Shown here: piece by piece, positions 29,233-37,937 of the stretch
Numbering within the stretch: position 1 is the stretch's first letter
Layout: every line of letters starts with the position of its first letter
NCBI RefSeq assembly: GCF_947490405.1
Contig: NZ_CANLGU010000001.1
Span: 248,001-312,000, forward strand
Reading direction: 5' to 3'
From: an uncultured Algibacter sp.
GTDB lineage: Bacteria; Bacteroidota; Bacteroidia; Flavobacteriales; Flavobacteriaceae
Length of the DNA stretch: 64,000 bases
Made by a program: the position numbers and the translations under genes
Notes under the pieces: generated by a model
The model's database searches: none
Told to the model about the DNA's origin: nothing
What the model saw: only the letters and a program-made list of their open reading frames with translations

Positions 29233-30654
29233 TTACCAAGCATCTGTTCTAAAAACAGATATTGGCAAACCGGATTTCGTTTTTAAATTACTTTCAAAAC
29301 AATCTTCAAATCCATAGCGAACAGCGACTGGGTTTTTCACTTCTTCATTATAGAGTATTATGCTCTTCATATCGTTACTAAATAGCACTTTGGCTGGATG
29401 AAATTTTCTATTTGATGCAGCAATAGTAAATCCCTTTACTTCTTTTTGACTAATAAAGGCATCATTTTTCTGAAATTTAAATCGTAGTGTAATATGATTA
29501 TTTTTTATTACCATTTTCTGAAATTCGGCACTTCTATAATTTACATTTTTGTAGTTATATTTCTCTACTAGAGCAATATTTAATAAACGCTTTGCTATAA
29601 TTTCTTTTTTTGAAGGATGAATATCATCACAGTCTCCTGCATCAGTAGTTACTACCACTCTAGTATTTTTAATTCCCTGTGCTATTTTCAATTGAGACTC
29701 ACGAATAATATTTGCTTTTATTCCAGAAGATTTTCTATGCTTAGTATAATTATATGGCGCAATTTGCACAAAATAGAATGAAAGTTTTTTGTTTCCCCAT
29801 TGGTTCCTCCAGGAAGCTATTAAATCTTGCATATAGTCATAGTAGGATTCTGGTTTAGATCTATTAGACTCTCCTTGATACCAAAGCACTCCTTTTATCT
29901 TAAACTCTTGAAAAGGGTGAATCATAGCATTATATAAGAAAGAAGGCTTTTTTTGTTTATTTAGATCTATAGGTAACTTATTAGCAAACTTAATATTTTT
30001 GTATTTAAGAAGAACTTGTTTAGGAATCCAACTTTCAATCTTAGTACCACCCCAAGCAGACTCAATGACACCTATTGGAACATCTAATTTTTTGAAAAGT
30101 TTTATTCCAAACATAAATCCTATTGCACTAAATTGTTTTGCTGTCTCTACATCAGACACTTCCCATTTCCCATTTACATCATAACTAGGAAAAACACTAG
30201 CAGACCTTGCATTGTTGAACAATCGAATATTTTTATTAGTAGCTATTTTAAGATATTTATCAGCATTTGAAACCAATGATTTTCTTAACCCTTTTAAGGG
30301 CATTTCCATATTAGATTGACCTGAACAAAACCAAACTTCTCCTATAAGCACATTATTAATTTCTTTAGTATTACTTCCTTTTATTGATATGCTTTGGGAT
30401 TCAAAAGAGCCTCTTTTAGTTTTGATTATTGTTGACCACAGCCCCTCTGAATTTGATACTGTATTTGTTTTAACTCCCCAACTTGTAACTATTGTTATAG
30501 CAGTATTTGGAGTATCTTTCCCCCATATAGACACCCTTTCATTTTGTTGTAACACCATATTATCTCCAAAAAATGCAGGCAATTCTATTTGTGCATTTAT
30601 AGTAACTGTCCAAAGAGAAATAAAGTAAATAAAAAAATGTAATGTTTTAGTCAT
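29233..30654 (-). CDS. SGNH carbohydrate esterase (sialate O-acetylesterase-like)
   Basis: 473 residues with a signal peptide (cleavage after TINA). GEVWFCSGQSNMEMP holds the nucleophile Ser114 and oxyanion Asn115; WYQGESN is the second family block; CDDIHPSKKE near residues 341-350 supplies the Asp and His of the triad. The family (SASA/DUF303) removes acetyl or other acyl groups from sugars in the periplasm. An accessory role in removing substituents from the algal polysaccharide is likely. It lies between the FAS1 operon terminator and the sulfatase-GH78 gene, and the 168 bp after it hold the next promoter. Confidence 0.88.
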   Translation of the reverse strand: MTKTLHFFIYFISLWTVTINAQIELPAFFGDNMVLQQNERVSIWGKDTPNTAITIVTSWGVKTNTVSNSEGLWSTIIKTKRGSFESQSISIKGSNTKEINNVLIGEVWFCSGQSNMEMPLKGLRKSLVSNADKYLKIATNKNIRLFNNARSASVFPSYDVNGKWEVSDVETAKQFSAIGFMFGIKLFKKLDVPIGVIESAWGGTKIESWIPKQVLLKYKNIKFANKLPIDLNKQKKPSFLYNAMIHPFQEFKIKGVLWYQGESNRSKPESYYDYMQDLIASWRNQWGNKKLSFYFVQIAPYNYTKHRKSSGIKANIIRESQLKIAQGIKNTRVVVTTDAGDCDDIHPSKKEIIAKRLLNIALVEKYNYKNVNYRSAEFQKMVIKNNHITLRFKFQKNDAFISQKEVKGFTIAASNRKFHPAKVLFSNDMKSIILYNEEVKNPVAVRYGFEDCFESNLKTKSGLPISVFRTDAW

Positions 30655-30730
30655 TTTTATTGAATTGTTCTATGGGACAAACAATACCAACAAAATAATT
30701 AAATAATTTGAGAGTTAGTGTATTTTTTAA

Positions 30731-30763
30731 CCAAAAAACCCTCCATTTTTAATGGAGGGTTTT
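30731..30763 (-). terminator. Intrinsic terminator after the SusCD-FAS1 operon
   Basis: AAAACCCTCCATT (30735-30747) and AATGGAGGGTTTT (30751-30763) form a perfect 13-bp stem with a 3-base loop; six T follow on the minus strand. It closes the operon that begins with SusC no. 2. Confidence 0.88.
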
Positions 30764-30772
30764 GAGAACTAA

Positions 30773-30824
30773 CTCATTTAATTAAGATATATTATTTAAT
30801 ATATAATAAACTTAATTAAATGAG
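30773..30824. repeat. Long AT-rich inverted repeat next to the terminator
   Basis: CTCATTTAATTAAG (30773-30786) and CTTAATTAAATGAG (30811-30824) are perfect complements flanking an AT-only 24-base loop that is itself partly palindromic. It starts 5 bp after the FAS1 stop codon and precedes the GC-richer terminator stem by 9 bp, giving two stacked hairpins at the 3' end of the transcript. Confidence 0.6.
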
Positions 30825-30829
30825 ATAGA

Positions 30830-31888
30830 TTATTCAAGTTCTGGTAACAAAACTCTATCAATTACGTGTACTACACCATTTATTGCCGTTAGGTCAACAA
30901 AAGTACTACTTATATTAGCTAATCTACCATTAGGATCTGTAACCGTTAGATTATCAGGGTTTGGATCTATAAACAGTAGTTCATTTTTAAATGATGGAAT
31001 TGGAAAAGGTCTTCCTATCTCAATTAATTCTCCAGAAGTAATAGCTGCTATATCTATCAAATGAGTGAAGATTGCATCTGCTACTAGAGAAGAATCTAAT
31101 TCGTCTAATTCAGCCACACCTTGCTCTACCAACAAATCATTAAAAGCAGCGTCAGTAGGCATGAACAAAGTTCTTGAAGCTCCTCTATCTACTAACCTAA
31201 ATCTTAAATTTGGGCCATTCCCCTCTTCATCCCTAGCAGTTTGTGCAAAATTAACTGCATCGTTAAAGATTGATAATGATGGATCCATAATTGAAAAATC
31301 TAACAATACTGGTAAATCAATAACCCTATCAACTATATGCAATGCTCCATTATTTACTTGAACATCCGGATCGATAACATTAGATTCGCCATTTATGCTT
31401 ACTCCATTTGCAGTATTTATATACATCGAAATGTTGCGTGGATTATCTCTTGGCCCCACTACAACCGAAGATGTTGTATATCCTGAAACAAAATCTGATG
31501 AAGCAAACTGACCAACTAAAACATGATTTAGAATGACAAGTTCTATATCATCTGGGTTCAAATCTGATATAGCATCAATACCACTATTATCTAACCATGC
31601 TTGAAAAGCAGTATCATTGGGAGCAAATAATGTGGTATTTGTATTAGGAAGGTTTAACTGACTTAATAATTTAGTATCAGTTTCTTCTTCCAATATACGT
31701 AAAGCAGTTTCTAATATACTTAAATCATCTCTTGCAATAATAATTTGCGTTAAAGTTTCTGGATTTTCTACAACACCAGCTTCAAAAGGGATGAATATCT
31801 CATCATCTTCTGGAAAATTACAGGAAAACATCATAAATGATGCTAATACCCCTGTAAACAAATACTTTATATTTATAATTTTATTCAT
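30830..31888 (-). CDS. Lipoprotein with two fasciclin (FAS1) domains
   Basis: 352 residues. Lipobox MMFSC, then NFPEDDE, an acidic stretch suited to surface export. Two FAS1 domains follow (about 50-190 and 195-350); each ends with the typical NGALHIVDRVIDLP or NGVVHVIDRVLLP block and contains the FAPNDTAF or MPTDAAF motif. FAS1 domains mediate adhesion and protein or glycan contacts. It is the last gene of a SusC-SusD-FAS1-FAS1 operon and takes the place where SusE/SusF-type binding proteins usually occur, so a surface glycan-binding role is inferred. Confidence 0.88.
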   Translation of the reverse strand: MNKIINIKYLFTGVLASFMMFSCNFPEDDEIFIPFEAGVVENPETLTQIIIARDDLSILETALRILEEETDTKLLSQLNLPNTNTTLFAPNDTAFQAWLDNSGIDAISDLNPDDIELVILNHVLVGQFASSDFVSGYTTSSVVVGPRDNPRNISMYINTANGVSINGESNVIDPDVQVNNGALHIVDRVIDLPVLLDFSIMDPSLSIFNDAVNFAQTARDEEGNGPNLRFRLVDRGASRTLFMPTDAAFNDLLVEQGVAELDELDSSLVADAIFTHLIDIAAITSGELIEIGRPFPIPSFKNELLFIDPNPDNLTVTDPNGRLANISSTFVDLTAINGVVHVIDRVLLPELE

Positions 31889-31937
31889 TTTTTTTGTTTT
31901 TATATAAGATTAAATCTTTTTTAACAATAACTTGATA

Positions 31938-32732
31938 TTAATCTACAGAGAAATTTTCGTATAAAGGAAATGGTTGATATCTTACTGTATCATTTAAATA
32001 ATGACCAACACCATTATTGAATACATAATTATGAGCTCTAACTCTTTCATTAAACCCCTGTTGCACAGCTGTTGAAATAAGTGGCGCATTTACATTGTTA
32101 ACTTCCATTCTCCATTCAATATCACGCCTTAAAGCTATATCAGCTCTTTCACCTGATAAACCAAGAGGCTCACCTGTAATAGGATCTACTCTTACTTCAG
32201 GTAATAAGGTCTTGAATATAAAATCTTTGTTAAATATTGTGATTTTAGGCACTTGAGCAACTTCTTCCTCTACAATATGGTATTTCAAAATTGCCTTCAA
32301 CTTATTAATTTCTTCAGGTGCAGTAATTGAAGCCATTAGCGTATCTGCATTAACGGCTCCTCCGCCCTGTGTTGTACCTGTTACAGCTCTGATAATATCT
32401 CTATCACGGTTATTACCTGTAAATGCATTATTATTTAATAAAAAGAACGTTCTCTTAGTAGCTGTTTGACTGTATAGATCTTGATAACCTACATGCTTAA
32501 TAGCTGCAATCATAAAATCTAATTCTTCCCCATCAAGAACTTTTCTATTTTCATCATCAATGATGGCATTAGTTGTTCTAGTTTGAATATAATCCCATGC
32601 TGTTGTGTTCCCAAAGGGATCAGCAAAATTATTTTCAGGATTAAAATCAAACTCTTCTTGCTGTTGTAGAGTACACGAATGAAATCCTACAATGATAGCA
32701 GCAAGCATTATAATTTTTAAAAATGTTTTCAT
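31938..32732 (-). CDS. Fasciclin-like lipoprotein
   Basis: 264 residues, lipobox GFHSC (Cys20), followed by TLQQQEEFDFNPENNF. The body resembles one diverged FAS1 domain: an ordered run of ELDFMIAAIKHVGYQDLY, TFFLLNNNAF, LKAILKYHIV and HNYVFNNGVGHYLND corresponds to the H1, loop, H2 and C-terminal blocks. It is less canonical than its downstream neighbour. It lies 25 bp after SusD and 49 bp before the two-domain FAS1 gene, in one operon. Probably part of the surface complex with SusC/SusD no. 2. Confidence 0.75.
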   Translation of the reverse strand: MKTFLKIIMLAAIIVGFHSCTLQQQEEFDFNPENNFADPFGNTTAWDYIQTRTTNAIIDDENRKVLDGEELDFMIAAIKHVGYQDLYSQTATKRTFFLLNNNAFTGNNRDRDIIRAVTGTTQGGGAVNADTLMASITAPEEINKLKAILKYHIVEEEVAQVPKITIFNKDFIFKTLLPEVRVDPITGEPLGLSGERADIALRRDIEWRMEVNNVNAPLISTAVQQGFNERVRAHNYVFNNGVGHYLNDTVRYQPFPLYENFSVD

Positions 32733-32757
32733 AATATCTTAATTTTTCTAAATTATT

Positions 32758-34320
32758 TTATCTCCAGCCTGGATTTTGCTCTAACAGATCATTCTCATTA
32801 AGATGATCTATAAAAATAGGCCACACTATTTGGTTTTCAGCAAATGGCTCAACAGCTCCCTCTTCTCTATTTTGTAGAATAGGTGTCATAACTTCAATAG
32901 CTCTATCATTTCTTACTAAATCCCACCAGCGCTTAGCTTCACCAAATAATTCAAATTGTCTTTCGTCTAATAAAAAGTCTAACTGATCATCAAAAGTAGT
33001 TCCAAAATCTGCTTCAGAAGCTAAAGGTAATTGCCTTGCTGCTCTTATTTCATTTATCAGTTCTAAACATCTACTTGGGTTATTTAGTTTTAATTCTGCT
33101 TCTCCTAATAATAAAAGCATATCAGATAAACGGTATACTGGTATATTAGTATCATCCATGTTAGGATCTAAACCAGATCTATTCTTAATCCACTTTAAAC
33201 ACCTTGCAATTCCGATATCAGTTGATCCAGGACCATCTTCATACTCATCCCCATTTCTTGTTATAAAGTGTCTCCAATCACCATAAATAGGCTCAATGTA
33301 AGTTGTATCTGGCTCTTCCACTAATCTTGTAAATACAGGATCAGTATCTGGATATTTAGTAGCCCAACTTAATGAATCTAGAGGAAATCTTCTAATCCAT
33401 TTTATTTCTGTATCTACAGAGATAACACTTACTGCTGCTCCTGCATTATAAGCTCTAGCCAACCCTGAAGTATTTGCATCAGAATAAGCAAGAGAGAATA
33501 TTAGTTCAGTACCTGATTGCACTTTACCTCTTCCTTCTGGAGCCAAGTCATTTTCTATTTGATTGTAAAATAAATCTTCCCACGCTTGAGGCGTTCTTAC
33601 TAAGCTATATGTACCAAGTGCTAATAAATTTTCAATTGCACCTTTAGCTAATTGCTCTTCGTTTTCCCACATATAAACTTCAGCCTGTAATGCATAAACC
33701 CCTCCTTTAGAGAAGGTTACTTCAGAATCCAAAGATGTAATTAACTCATCAGCTTTCAGCATATCAGGAATAACTATGTTTTCAATAACGCTAGCATAAG
33801 GTTCTTGCGGACGAAATGCTTCAGAAATTGTAGCTATAGGAGCAACAAACACAGGGATATTTTCCCAAACACGTGCTATATCAAAATAAACCTTGGCTCT
33901 AATGGCATGAGCTTGACCAAGTATATTAGCATCAAGACCATCTACATTATCTGCCGCTATTATTATTCTATTTACTGCGTCAATGGTTCTATATAGGTTT
34001 TGCCACCTTAAGTAACCTTCACCAGGATCAATTGTACTGTTATGTAAAGAGCTTCTGGAAGCATTCGAACCTCGTGGATCAAAATTATCTGATCTAAACT
34101 CCCCGGTGTTAATAGCAAATTGGCTATATGCTTGCGAAAATATACCGTAAGCACCATCTAGGGCCAACTGTAATTCATCATTATCTCTGTAAAATCCTTC
34201 AGGAGAAATATCACTAACAGGAATTTCATCAACAAAATCATCACAGGAATACACCATTCCTATAGATACAAAAAGTATAAATCCTACTTTTAGCTTTTTT
34301 ATTATATTATTTATATTCAT
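32758..34320 (-). CDS. SusD-like surface glycan-binding lipoprotein (no. 2)
   Basis: 520 residues, lipobox GMVYSC (Cys26), then DDFVDEIPVSDISPEGFY, the usual SusD opening. TPR-like helices, RLSDMLLLLGEAELKLN, and the C-terminal ERQFELFGEAKRWWDLVRND with WPIFIDHLNENDLLEQNPGW complete the family pattern. It partners the SusC protein encoded 15 bp upstream. In the ulvan setting it would bind sulfated rhamnose-uronate oligomers; this is inference from the neighbours. Confidence 0.95.
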   Translation of the reverse strand: MNINNIIKKLKVGFILFVSIGMVYSCDDFVDEIPVSDISPEGFYRDNDELQLALDGAYGIFSQAYSQFAINTGEFRSDNFDPRGSNASRSSLHNSTIDPGEGYLRWQNLYRTIDAVNRIIIAADNVDGLDANILGQAHAIRAKVYFDIARVWENIPVFVAPIATISEAFRPQEPYASVIENIVIPDMLKADELITSLDSEVTFSKGGVYALQAEVYMWENEEQLAKGAIENLLALGTYSLVRTPQAWEDLFYNQIENDLAPEGRGKVQSGTELIFSLAYSDANTSGLARAYNAGAAVSVISVDTEIKWIRRFPLDSLSWATKYPDTDPVFTRLVEEPDTTYIEPIYGDWRHFITRNGDEYEDGPGSTDIGIARCLKWIKNRSGLDPNMDDTNIPVYRLSDMLLLLGEAELKLNNPSRCLELINEIRAARQLPLASEADFGTTFDDQLDFLLDERQFELFGEAKRWWDLVRNDRAIEVMTPILQNREEGAVEPFAENQIVWPIFIDHLNENDLLEQNPGWR

Positions 34321-34335
34321 AACTATTATTTTTTT

Positions 34336-37300
34336 TTAAAATTGTGCCCTTAAAGTTAATATAAATTCTCTATCGTTAGGGTATCTTAAAGTATCTTCAC
34401 TTGGTGTAAGAGGGTTGCCTCTAGAACCAAACTCTGGATTATAACCAATATAGTTAGTCCATGTTAAAAGATTATTAATTGCAAGATTGAAACTCAAATT
34501 ACTTAAACCAAGATCAAGTGATTCTAGTATATCCTTTGGGAATTTATAACCTATACGTACATATCTCCATTTGATAAAACTACCATCAGAAACAAAACTA
34601 CTATTAGAAGTACTACCTGAAAAATCAAATCTATTTTGATTTCTAGCACCTCCAGGTTCTAAAGTTGGCCACTGAGCTATATCCCCTTGATTTCTCCACG
34701 CATTTTCAAGTCTATCTGGAGATACTGTTAATACAGAAGCTCTTAAACTATTTCTATCATGATCATAACGTCTTGTGATATCATTACCAAAACTATAATC
34801 AAATGAAGTACTAAAAGTCCAATTTTTGTATCTAATATCATGATTAAAACCTCCAAAAACAGTAGCTAGACCATTTCCTAAAATTTGTTCATCATCACTA
34901 TCTATAAAACCATCATTGTTAATATCATCCCAAATATAATCTCCACCTCGTAAAACATTTCTACTAGATCTGTGCGTTAATTGCCTTACTTCAGCATCTG
35001 CTGGGTATAGTTCTCCATTTTGTCTGTTATAGCTACCTAGGAAAAATCCGTTGGCATCAAAATTAGGAAGTAATCTATCTCCTTCAGGTGTATAAGCATT
35101 GGACTCATCATATTGATACACACCAAAGTTTTTATAGCCCCAAATATTTCCAATAGGCTCCCCTTCTTGTGTTATAAATCGTCCTGTTCGGATAGGGGTA
35201 TCTAATTCTAGAACTTCGTTCTCTAAAATACCTATATTGAATCCAGCTCGCCATGAAAAATCTTTAGTTTTAATAATGGTACCATCAATACTAATATCAA
35301 TACCCTTATTTTGTATAACCCCTCTATTTTCCCTAACATTTGCAAAACCAGACTCTTCAGGTATTTCAGAATTAACAAGAAGACCATCTGTAGTTTTTTC
35401 CCAAAAATCTAAAGATAGATTCAAACGTCTTCCTTTGAATAAACTTAATTCTAGACCTATATTTTTAGACTCTGACTCTTCCCATTGTATATTCTCGTTT
35501 CCTAAGGTTAGTGGAATAAAACCTCCTCTAGCACTAGGCCCCAAAGTTGTTGCGAAGCTATATGGTGTAATCCTATCATTACCCGTGATACCCCAAGTCG
35601 CTTTAATAAGTAAATTTTTTATTAAATTACTTCCTTTTAAGAAATTCTCATTACTTACTCTCCAACCTAAGTTTCCAGAAGGGAAATATCCATATTTATT
35701 ACCCTCACCAAAATTTGAAGAACCATCTCTACGAATTGTAGCTCCTATTAAATATTTATTTGCGTAGTCATAATTAAAACCACCGAATAACGAAAATATC
35801 CCTGTTGTAACAATTTGAGTTCTATCACCCCCATCTCTATCTATGACTACTGTATTGTTTTGTTCTGGATTAGCAGGATCTATAGCAAGATCGTTAAGTG
35901 CATTATTCCAAGTTTGAATCAAATCATTATTAAATTCAGCTAAATATCTAAAATTGTCGACTTTTCTTCTTTGCAACTGCATTCCTGCAAAGGCAGAAAT
36001 TTCATGATCTCCAAATGACTGTAGATAATTTAATGTATTATCCTGTTGGATTTGATATGTAAGTGTTTGTCTTTGATCACCTCTATTTATACCATTATTG
36101 AAGTTTCTAGGATCAAGAATAGCAGGTACAAAATTATCTCTTCTGTCTAAAAAGAAATCAACACCTAAAGTTGATCTAACAAATAAATTAGGTGTAAAGT
36201 TAAACTGAACATAATTAAAAACATTACCTCTATACCTATGTCTATCATTTTTTCTAATAGTAGCGTTTTGGATTGGATTTAAACTAAACTTATTTGGCGA
36301 ACCTGGAGTAAAAGACCCATCTGGCTCAAACAATGGCAAATACGCAACTCTATTCAAAAGGTGCCCAAGTACTGGACCAGTACTTATGCTGTTGGTATAC
36401 TCGTACGACAGATTAATTAAAGTACCTAACTTAAATTTCTTATTTGGTGTAACGTCTACTTTTAAACGTGTATTAATTCTTTTATGTTCACTATTTATGA
36501 TAAGTCCTTCTTCATTGAAAAAGCCAGTATTCCAATAAAATTGAAATTTTTCAGAACCTCCACTTAGTGCTACATTAGTTTGATGCCTAACAGCTGGCCT
36601 TGTAACTAGTTTTTGTATATCAAAAGAATTTCTTGCAACCAGACTTAATGAATCTCTTCCAGCACCAACTCCCCATCTAGTATTCTGAAGCCTTTCTTGT
36701 TCAAATCTTTGATTAGCATTAGAAGCTGGTAAATCACCCACAAGTGTATTAACACCTGTAACAGTAGTAATACTTAAATTGATTTTACCAACTTTACCTG
36801 ATTTTGTTTTAATAATTACAACCCCATTACCAGCCTGCGCACCATAAATTGCTGCAGTTGCACCATCTTTTAAGACCTCTAATGATTCAATATCATTAGG
36901 ATCTATATTGTCAATATTAAAAGTCTGTTGACCATCAACAACATATAAAGGCCCAGTTGCTCCTGCGGTTAATGTAGAAACACCACGTATTTTAATATCG
37001 AAACCTTCACCTGGCCCGTTATTTGTTAAAACCTGTACACCTGATAACTTACCTTGAATACCTTGAAGTGCATCAATAGGTGCAGCTTTCTGAATCTCTT
37101 CAGCTTTAATGGTCTCTACAGCACCCAGAATTTTCTCCCTTTTCACTGCTTGAAATCCAATAATTACAATTTCGTCTAAGCCTTCTATATCTTCTTCTAA
37201 GGTTACTGTAATAGAACTCTTATTCTCTACAGACACTTCTTGAGTTTGATACCCAAGATAAGAAAACACTAAAGTTTTTGCTCCTGAGGTTAACTGTAAA

Positions 37301-37512
37301 GAAAAATTACCATCAAAATCGGTAACTGCTCCTTTATTTGTTCCTTTCTGAACGACATTCACACCAGGGAGAGGCAATCCATTTGGATCAGAAACCGTTC
37401 CCGATACCCTTTCTTGAGCTTGCACGTTAATAGCTGTAAAACTGGAAAAAACCAGAGCTATTATTAATGCTAATCCAGAAACAGAGCATTTTTTCATAAA
37501 TTTTTGTTTCAT
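34336..37512 (-). CDS. SusC-like TonB-dependent transporter (no. 2)
   Basis: SusC/RagA protein of 1058 residues if started at the ATG at 37512 (MKQKFMKKCSVSG), which gives a normal signal peptide; an ATG at 37497 would also do. The frame is open up to 37623, but that region lies upstream of the predicted transcription start (about 37595) and reads like leader. Domains: carboxypeptidase-like (QERVSGTVSDPNGLPLPGVN), plug (LDEIVIIGFQAVKREKILGA), long barrel. The plug motif is VIIGFQ rather than the commoner VVGYG. Its promoter carries the CAGGATA tandem element. It heads the SusC-SusD-FAS1-FAS1 operon. Confidence 0.93.
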   Translation of the reverse strand: MKQKFMKKCSVSGLALIIALVFSSFTAINVQAQERVSGTVSDPNGLPLPGVNVVQKGTNKGAVTDFDGNFSLQLTSGAKTLVFSYLGYQTQEVSVENKSSITVTLEEDIEGLDEIVIIGFQAVKREKILGAVETIKAEEIQKAAPIDALQGIQGKLSGVQVLTNNGPGEGFDIKIRGVSTLTAGATGPLYVVDGQQTFNIDNIDPNDIESLEVLKDGATAAIYGAQAGNGVVIIKTKSGKVGKINLSITTVTGVNTLVGDLPASNANQRFEQERLQNTRWGVGAGRDSLSLVARNSFDIQKLVTRPAVRHQTNVALSGGSEKFQFYWNTGFFNEEGLIINSEHKRINTRLKVDVTPNKKFKLGTLINLSYEYTNSISTGPVLGHLLNRVAYLPLFEPDGSFTPGSPNKFSLNPIQNATIRKNDRHRYRGNVFNYVQFNFTPNLFVRSTLGVDFFLDRRDNFVPAILDPRNFNNGINRGDQRQTLTYQIQQDNTLNYLQSFGDHEISAFAGMQLQRRKVDNFRYLAEFNNDLIQTWNNALNDLAIDPANPEQNNTVVIDRDGGDRTQIVTTGIFSLFGGFNYDYANKYLIGATIRRDGSSNFGEGNKYGYFPSGNLGWRVSNENFLKGSNLIKNLLIKATWGITGNDRITPYSFATTLGPSARGGFIPLTLGNENIQWEESESKNIGLELSLFKGRRLNLSLDFWEKTTDGLLVNSEIPEESGFANVRENRGVIQNKGIDISIDGTIIKTKDFSWRAGFNIGILENEVLELDTPIRTGRFITQEGEPIGNIWGYKNFGVYQYDESNAYTPEGDRLLPNFDANGFFLGSYNRQNGELYPADAEVRQLTHRSSRNVLRGGDYIWDDINNDGFIDSDDEQILGNGLATVFGGFNHDIRYKNWTFSTSFDYSFGNDITRRYDHDRNSLRASVLTVSPDRLENAWRNQGDIAQWPTLEPGGARNQNRFDFSGSTSNSSFVSDGSFIKWRYVRIGYKFPKDILESLDLGLSNLSFNLAINNLLTWTNYIGYNPEFGSRGNPLTPSEDTLRYPNDREFILTLRAQF

Positions 37513-37601
37513 TTTGAGTTTTAGTTTTAACATATTATAGTTTAATTTAGTAAAATGACTTTTAGAGTAAGCACTCATGTAAAGCCATAATAATATGGTA
37601 A

Positions 37602-37646
37602 CAATTTTACTAACAATCTTCAAGGAAAGTATCCTGTTCTATCCTG
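37602..37646 (-). promoter_or_regulatory. CAGGATA tandem-repeat promoter of the SusC no. 2 operon
   Basis: On the minus strand two perfect CAGGATA units (37646-37640 and 37636-37630) repeat with a 10-bp period, followed after 20 bp by TAAAATTG (37609-37602), five of six fixed bases of TAnnTTTG. Transcription would begin near 37595, about 80 bases before the chosen ATG. Confidence 0.7.
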
Positions 37647-37937
37647 ATGTTGACAATATATTGTACAATTTAACGTATTTGCAATGAAAACTAACTCTGA
37701 AGTAAATGAGTCATTCTATAATAAAAAGCTCTTTTTTTAGACTATTTCAAAATTCAATAATATTAAAACTAACTCGTACAACTACTTCGCTTAAAGTAAC
37801 TATGTACAAGTTCCTAATTAATGGTAAGTTGAAACCTAGATTAGAAAACTTTAATCGATCCAATCTTTAACTTTAATTATTTACTATGTAATTTCACATG
37901 AGACTCTGATTATTGCGAATGCATTACATACAGTATC
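37647..37937. other. Intergenic region between GH2 and the SusC no. 2 promoter
   Basis: AT-rich, non-coding by appearance. I see no convincing GH2 terminator and no further repeat of the CAGGATA element in these 291 bp. Confidence 0.5.

Noticed and set aside
35237-35767. A 176-codon open frame on the plus strand.
   Set aside because: It lies wholly antisense to SusC no. 2, whose protein matches the family throughout; the frame has no signal, motif or promoter.
37513-37623. Upstream extension of SusC no. 2 to an ATG at 37623.
   Set aside because: The extra 37 residues do not form a signal peptide and would begin before the transcription start predicted from the -7 box at 37602-37609.
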